Source: G965227875 sp965227875 | Lineage (GTDB): Bacteria > Pseudomonadota > Alphaproteobacteria > Rhizobiales > JAJFHC01 | Reading direction: 5' to 3' | DNA: 64,000 bases | Assembly: GCA_965227875.1 (NCBI GenBank) | Contig: OZ245783.1 | Coordinates: forward strand, 4,154,001 to 4,218,000 | Shown here: positions 61,304 to 64,000 of the stretch, in pieces | How positions within the stretch are numbered: the first letter of the stretch is position 1 | How the letters are laid out: each line of letters starts with the position of its first letter | Program-made: the position numbers and the translations under genes | The notes under the pieces: generated by a model | Database searches by the model: none | Told to the model about the DNA's origin: nothing | Seen by the model: only the letters and a program-made list of their open reading frames with translations

Positions 61304-62600
61304 TTGAGCCTACCCGCCATAGTCTTCTGGGGTCTATCGCCCGCCCGTAGATCCGGGTTTCATAGTGTAGATGAGGCCCGGTGCTGCGGCCAGTGCTTCC
61401 TATGCGACCGATCACCTTGCCTCGCGATACACGCTGCCCGACTTTTACATTGATTCGGCTGAGATGGGCGTAGCGCGTGGAAACGCCGTTGCGATGACGG
61501 ATCTCCACCAGCTTGCCATACCCGCCGGTGACGCCTGCGCGGATGACCCGTCCGTCAGCATTGGCCGCGACCGGAGCGCCGCGGGGCGCGCGAAAGTCGA
61601 TGCCCTTGTGCATGGCGCGCGTACGCTTGAACGGGTCCCGGCGCGGGCCGAAACGGCTCGTCATGCGATAGCGCGACGGCATCGGCCGCGAGATCGGAAG
61701 TTGGCGCACCGCCTTGGCGTACCTGTCAATGCGGGCGGTGTACTTCGCGATGCGGTCGATTTTCTCCTGATATTTCGATTCCGCCTGGGCGTTCGCCGTC
61801 AGGGGCACGAACGGCCCGCCGACGCCGTCATCCGGCGTCCCGGACTTGATCCCCGAAATGACCCGGCCCGGGCGCAGTCCCACCTTGCGGATCGACTTCT
61901 CGATCCGGGAAACTCGGCTCTTGCGGTCGAGCTCGATATCGCTCAGAAGCCTGTCCTGGCGCTCCTCGAGAAACGCGACCTCGCGATGCAGCGTCGCGAT
62001 CGGTTCCAGCGCGTCGCGCCGCGTGGTGTAGTGTTCGGGCGTGCTGTTGCGACCCGTCAGGCTGTCGGGAAGAAACGTTCCGAGCCAGCCGTCGAGCATG
62101 CCGGCCGTCTTGACCGGCTTGGCCGATACGCCCGGAAGTTCGAGAGACGCGCCCTTGCGGCCGTTCTTGAGCACACGTTCGAGCGTTTCCTGGCGCTGTT
62201 CCAGAAGCTCCTGGAGCTCGCGGACCTTCGACACACGCTCCAGATATTCGTCCTGGTCGAGCATCAGTTTCTGGTTGATGCGCTCAATCTCCTGCTGAAG
62301 GCGCGATATCCGGCCTTCGTAATGGGATTGCAGGTCGGCCGTGTGCTCTTCCTTCTGCGCGATGATGCGGTCCTTGAAGGAGGCATTCAGGGTGGCGATG
62401 GCGATCCATGCCGCTGCCCCGAGCGCGATCGACACGAAGGACATCTGCATCCAGGGGCGCAGGGTCAGGAACCTGACCTTGCCGTCGCTGCGCATGTAGA
62501 TCTGGCGCTCGCGGAAGAAATGTAAAAAGGCGGCCCGAAAACGCTGGCCGAATGTGGGACTCTCAGACACTGACGGTTCCTTCCGAAGGTCGTAAGACAT
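61278..62600 (-). CDS. M23 family peptidoglycan endopeptidase with coiled coil
   Basis: A 440-residue inner-membrane-anchored protein: cytoplasmic N-terminus, one transmembrane segment (about 50-72), a coiled coil (about 75-150) and a C-terminal LytM/M23 domain (about 305-430) with zinc motifs HKGIDF and HLHYE. The ATG at 62600 is chosen because GGGAGGGAGG precedes it; ATG 62621 lacks an SD. The domain is complete with both metal motifs, so it is probably an active endopeptidase. It forms an operon with the overlapping bactofilin gene, behind a perfect CtrA box. Confidence 0.93.
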   Translation of the reverse strand: MSYDLRKEPSVSESPTFGQRFRAAFLHFFRERQIYMRSDGKVRFLTLRPWMQMSFVSIALGAAAWIAIATLNASFKDRIIAQKEEHTADLQSHYEGRISRLQQEIERINQKLMLDQDEYLERVSKVRELQELLEQRQETLERVLKNGRKGASLELPGVSAKPVKTAGMLDGWLGTFLPDSLTGRNSTPEHYTTRRDALEPIATLHREVAFLEERQDRLLSDIELDRKSRVSRIEKSIRKVGLRPGRVISGIKSGTPDDGVGGPFVPLTANAQAESKYQEKIDRIAKYTARIDRYAKAVRQLPISRPMPSRYRMTSRFGPRRDPFKRTRAMHKGIDFRAPRGAPVAANADGRVIRAGVTGGYGKLVEIRHRNGVSTRYAHLSRINVKVGQRVSRGKVIGRIGSTGRSTGPHLHYETRIYGRAIDPRRLWRVGSNVLKEKIE

Positions 62601-62647
62601 CAGATTCGCCTCCCTCCCCATTGGAACGACAGTAGGGGGAGGGATGG

Positions 62648-62663
62648 TTAACGATCCGTTAAC
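62648..62663. promoter_or_regulatory. CtrA box upstream of the M23-bactofilin operon
   Basis: TTAA (62648-62651), seven bases, TTAAC (62659-62663); the site is nearly self-complementary, so the consensus is also met on the other strand. It lies 48 bp before the M23 start, near the expected promoter. Confidence 0.65.
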
Positions 62664-62689
62664 ACGGCGATCCGGGCGGAATTGTGTCC

Positions 62690-63517
62690 CTATACAGGCA
62701 CTGCGCTGAGCGGCTTGTAGAAGCCTGGCGTCAGGCCGGCCTGCGATCTTGCGCGATCATTGAAGGGAGGCTTCAATTGGCCCTTGAAGTGGGTTCGTAC
62801 CAGCCTGTGGAACTCTGGTTCAGGCGACAAACCGTCGCGGCCGCACAGATATCGGAACCATTTGGCCCCGAAGGCGACATGGGTCTTCTCGTCGGTGTAG
62901 ATGCGCTCGAGGATCCGGGCCGAGGCGTCGTCTCCCGCCTTCACCATGCGTTCGATCATTGACGGCGTGACATCGAGCCCGCGGGCTTCGAGCACCATCG
63001 GCACGATGGCGATGCGTGCCAGCAGGCTGTGGCCCGTTTCCTGGGCGGCCTGCCAGAGGCCGTCATGGGCCGGCAGGTCCCCATATGCACCGCCCAGTTC
63101 CGCGAGGCGGTCGCGCAGCAGGCCGTAGTGGATCGCTTCCTCGAGACCGACGCGCACCCAGTCTCCGAGAAATCCGGCGGGCATCTCGACATGGGCGAAG
63201 CGGCCGATGAGATCCCATGTCAGGTCAATGGCGTTGAGTTCGATATGGGCGATCGAGTGGAGCAGGGCGAAGCGCCCGCGTTCGCCGCCTGCCGATCGCT
63301 TGGGCATGTCGCGCGGCGCCAGCAGGACCGGCCGCTCTGGGCGGCCGGGACGGTCCGGCATGGTGTTGGAGGACGGGCGGCGGGAGACGGACAGTTCCCG
63401 GTTTCGCCAGAGGCCGGCTGCGGTCCGGGCGAGAGACGCCTTCTCGTCGGGGACGGGCGTCTCGACGATACGCTGGGCGAAACCCTGCAGGGTGTCCGGA
63501 CGGTGTTCGCCGTTCAA
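62690..63517 (-). CDS. DUF455 family ferritin-like protein
   Basis: A 275-residue protein of the DUF455/ferritin-like group. The four-helix bundle's iron-ligand pattern is seen in HSIAHIELNAIDL (about 87-99), GLEEAIHYGLL and DEKTHVAFGAKWF, with Glu and His spaced as in di-iron carboxylate proteins. Some relatives act in tRNA modification or in unknown redox reactions; the role is not known. The start is TTG 63517, whose bases overlap the TGA of the peroxiredoxin gene (TTGA), so the two are coupled. Confidence 0.85.
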   Translation of the reverse strand: MNGEHRPDTLQGFAQRIVETPVPDEKASLARTAAGLWRNRELSVSRRPSSNTMPDRPGRPERPVLLAPRDMPKRSAGGERGRFALLHSIAHIELNAIDLTWDLIGRFAHVEMPAGFLGDWVRVGLEEAIHYGLLRDRLAELGGAYGDLPAHDGLWQAAQETGHSLLARIAIVPMVLEARGLDVTPSMIERMVKAGDDASARILERIYTDEKTHVAFGAKWFRYLCGRDGLSPEPEFHRLVRTHFKGQLKPPFNDRARSQAGLTPGFYKPLSAVPV

Positions 63518-63990
63518 GCACCGAGCTCCCGCACGGCCTCGAGCACCTTGTCGACATGTCCCGGCACCTTGACCTTTCGCCAGACTTGCGCGATGCGCCC
63601 GTCCGGTCCGATGAGATAGGTGGCGCGTTCGATCCCCATGTATTTCCGGCCGTACATGTTCTTCTCGACCCAGACGCCGTACCGTTCGAGAACGTCGTGG
63701 TTCTCGTCGGACGCCAGCACCACACCCAGGTCGTGCTTCGACCGGAACTTGGCGTGTTTCTCGACCGTATCTGCGGAAATGCCGACCACGAGGGCGCCGG
63801 CGTCGGCGAAGGCAGCGGCCTGTTCGGTGAACCCGATCGCCTGCTTGGTACAGCCCGGCGTGTCGTCCTTGGGATAGAAGTAGACCACGATCGCGCGGCC
63901 CTTGTGGTCGGCCAGCGAAAAATCGCCGTCCTGATCCGTCGGCAAGCTGATGTCCGGTGCCATCTCGCCGATTGACGGGCCACTGCTCAT
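63514..63990 (-). CDS. bcp: Peroxiredoxin, PrxQ/Bcp type, single cysteine
   Basis: A 158-residue thiol peroxidase reducing hydrogen peroxide and organic peroxides in the cytosol. The peroxidatic C47 is in DDTPGCTKQA. The resolving cysteine five residues later, present in E. coli Bcp, is replaced (QAIG instead of QACG), and no other cysteine exists, so this is a 1-Cys form needing an external thiol. The conserved Thr and Arg of the active site are probably in DTPGCT and in the later WVEKNMYGRKYMG region. The ATG at 63990 is ten bases from the window end; its promoter lies outside. Confidence 0.93.
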   Translation of the reverse strand: MSSGPSIGEMAPDISLPTDQDGDFSLADHKGRAIVVYFYPKDDTPGCTKQAIGFTEQAAAFADAGALVVGISADTVEKHAKFRSKHDLGVVLASDENHDVLERYGVWVEKNMYGRKYMGIERATYLIGPDGRIAQVWRKVKVPGHVDKVLEAVRELGA

Positions 63991-64000
63991 TGCGTCATCC

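Noticed and set aside
1..64000. CRISPR array, prophage, insertion sequence, toxin-antitoxin or defence island, tRNA or rRNA genes
   Set aside because: No spaced direct repeats, transposase, integrase, phage structural genes, or cloverleaf/rRNA sequence could be recognised by eye.

Overview
The window is GC-rich chromosomal DNA of an alphaproteobacterium, most likely of the order Hyphomicrobiales (Rhizobiales). The support is gene content and order: purM-purN next to a DUF2066 gene, a phosphatidyltransferase, an AI-2E exporter, hdaA, ppk and ppx, then rnd and aspS; a B12-dependent ribonucleotide reductase; NDUFA12-mlaD-DUF2155-aat-accC-accB; rne-amiC-PBP1A-prfB; and CtrA-type TTAA-N7-TTAAC sites. 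No IS element, prophage, CRISPR array, tRNA or rRNA gene was recognised. Most genes are housekeeping; the less ordinary material is catabolic, regulatory and intergenic.

Layout. 1-2.9 kb: an ABC-F ATPase cut by the window edge, ndk with a clear promoter and terminator, a ketopantoate-reductase-like protein and a PaiB-like protein. 3-11.6 kb: a sugar-acid style catabolic region with divergent L-idonate and gluconate 5-dehydrogenases, and a TRAP transporter-enolase superfamily-APC permease operon facing a GntR/FadR regulator that has two matching operator sequences. 11.5-17 kb: a dimethylglycine/sarcosine dehydrogenase-like flavoenzyme, a small secreted protein, a candidate small RNA and an orphan molybdopterin oxidoreductase. 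17-19 kb: two tiny ORFs, a WYL regulator with a dyad operator and an L,D-transpeptidase. 19-32 kb: purine synthesis, membrane and replication control, polyphosphate metabolism, rnd and aspS. 32-36 kb: accessory enzymes (PfkB kinase, MAPEG, GNAT and others). 36-45 kb: nrdJ with a composite NrdR/CtrA promoter, NDUFA12, mlaD, a methyltransferase, DUF2155, aat and accBC. 45-52 kb: envelope redox and proteolysis (DsbA-like, M48), an aminotransferase, a beta-barrel protein and a Cys-cluster protein. 52-64 kb: rne, amiC, PBP1A, prfB with its programmed frameshift, a bactofilin-M23 pair behind a CtrA box, a DUF455 protein and a PrxQ peroxiredoxin.

How the parts work together. The TRAP operon probably imports an acidic metabolite that the enolase-superfamily dehydratase or isomerase then acts on, under GntR control; the idonate/gluconate dehydrogenases nearby suggest aldonic acids, but the substrate is not provable from sequence. 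Several cell-cycle and envelope functions cluster here (HdaA, NrdJ, amidase, PBP1A, M23 peptidase, bactofilin), and the two perfect CtrA boxes lie in front of nrdJ and of the M23-bactofilin operon. I found no convincing undescribed multi-gene system. The observations most worth checking are the nrdJ control region, a cluster of four 6-3-6 dyads beside it, a candidate terminator-ended small RNA near 14.7 kb, a GntR operator that contains its own start codon, and a DsbA-like protein with a second CxxC at its extreme C-terminus.
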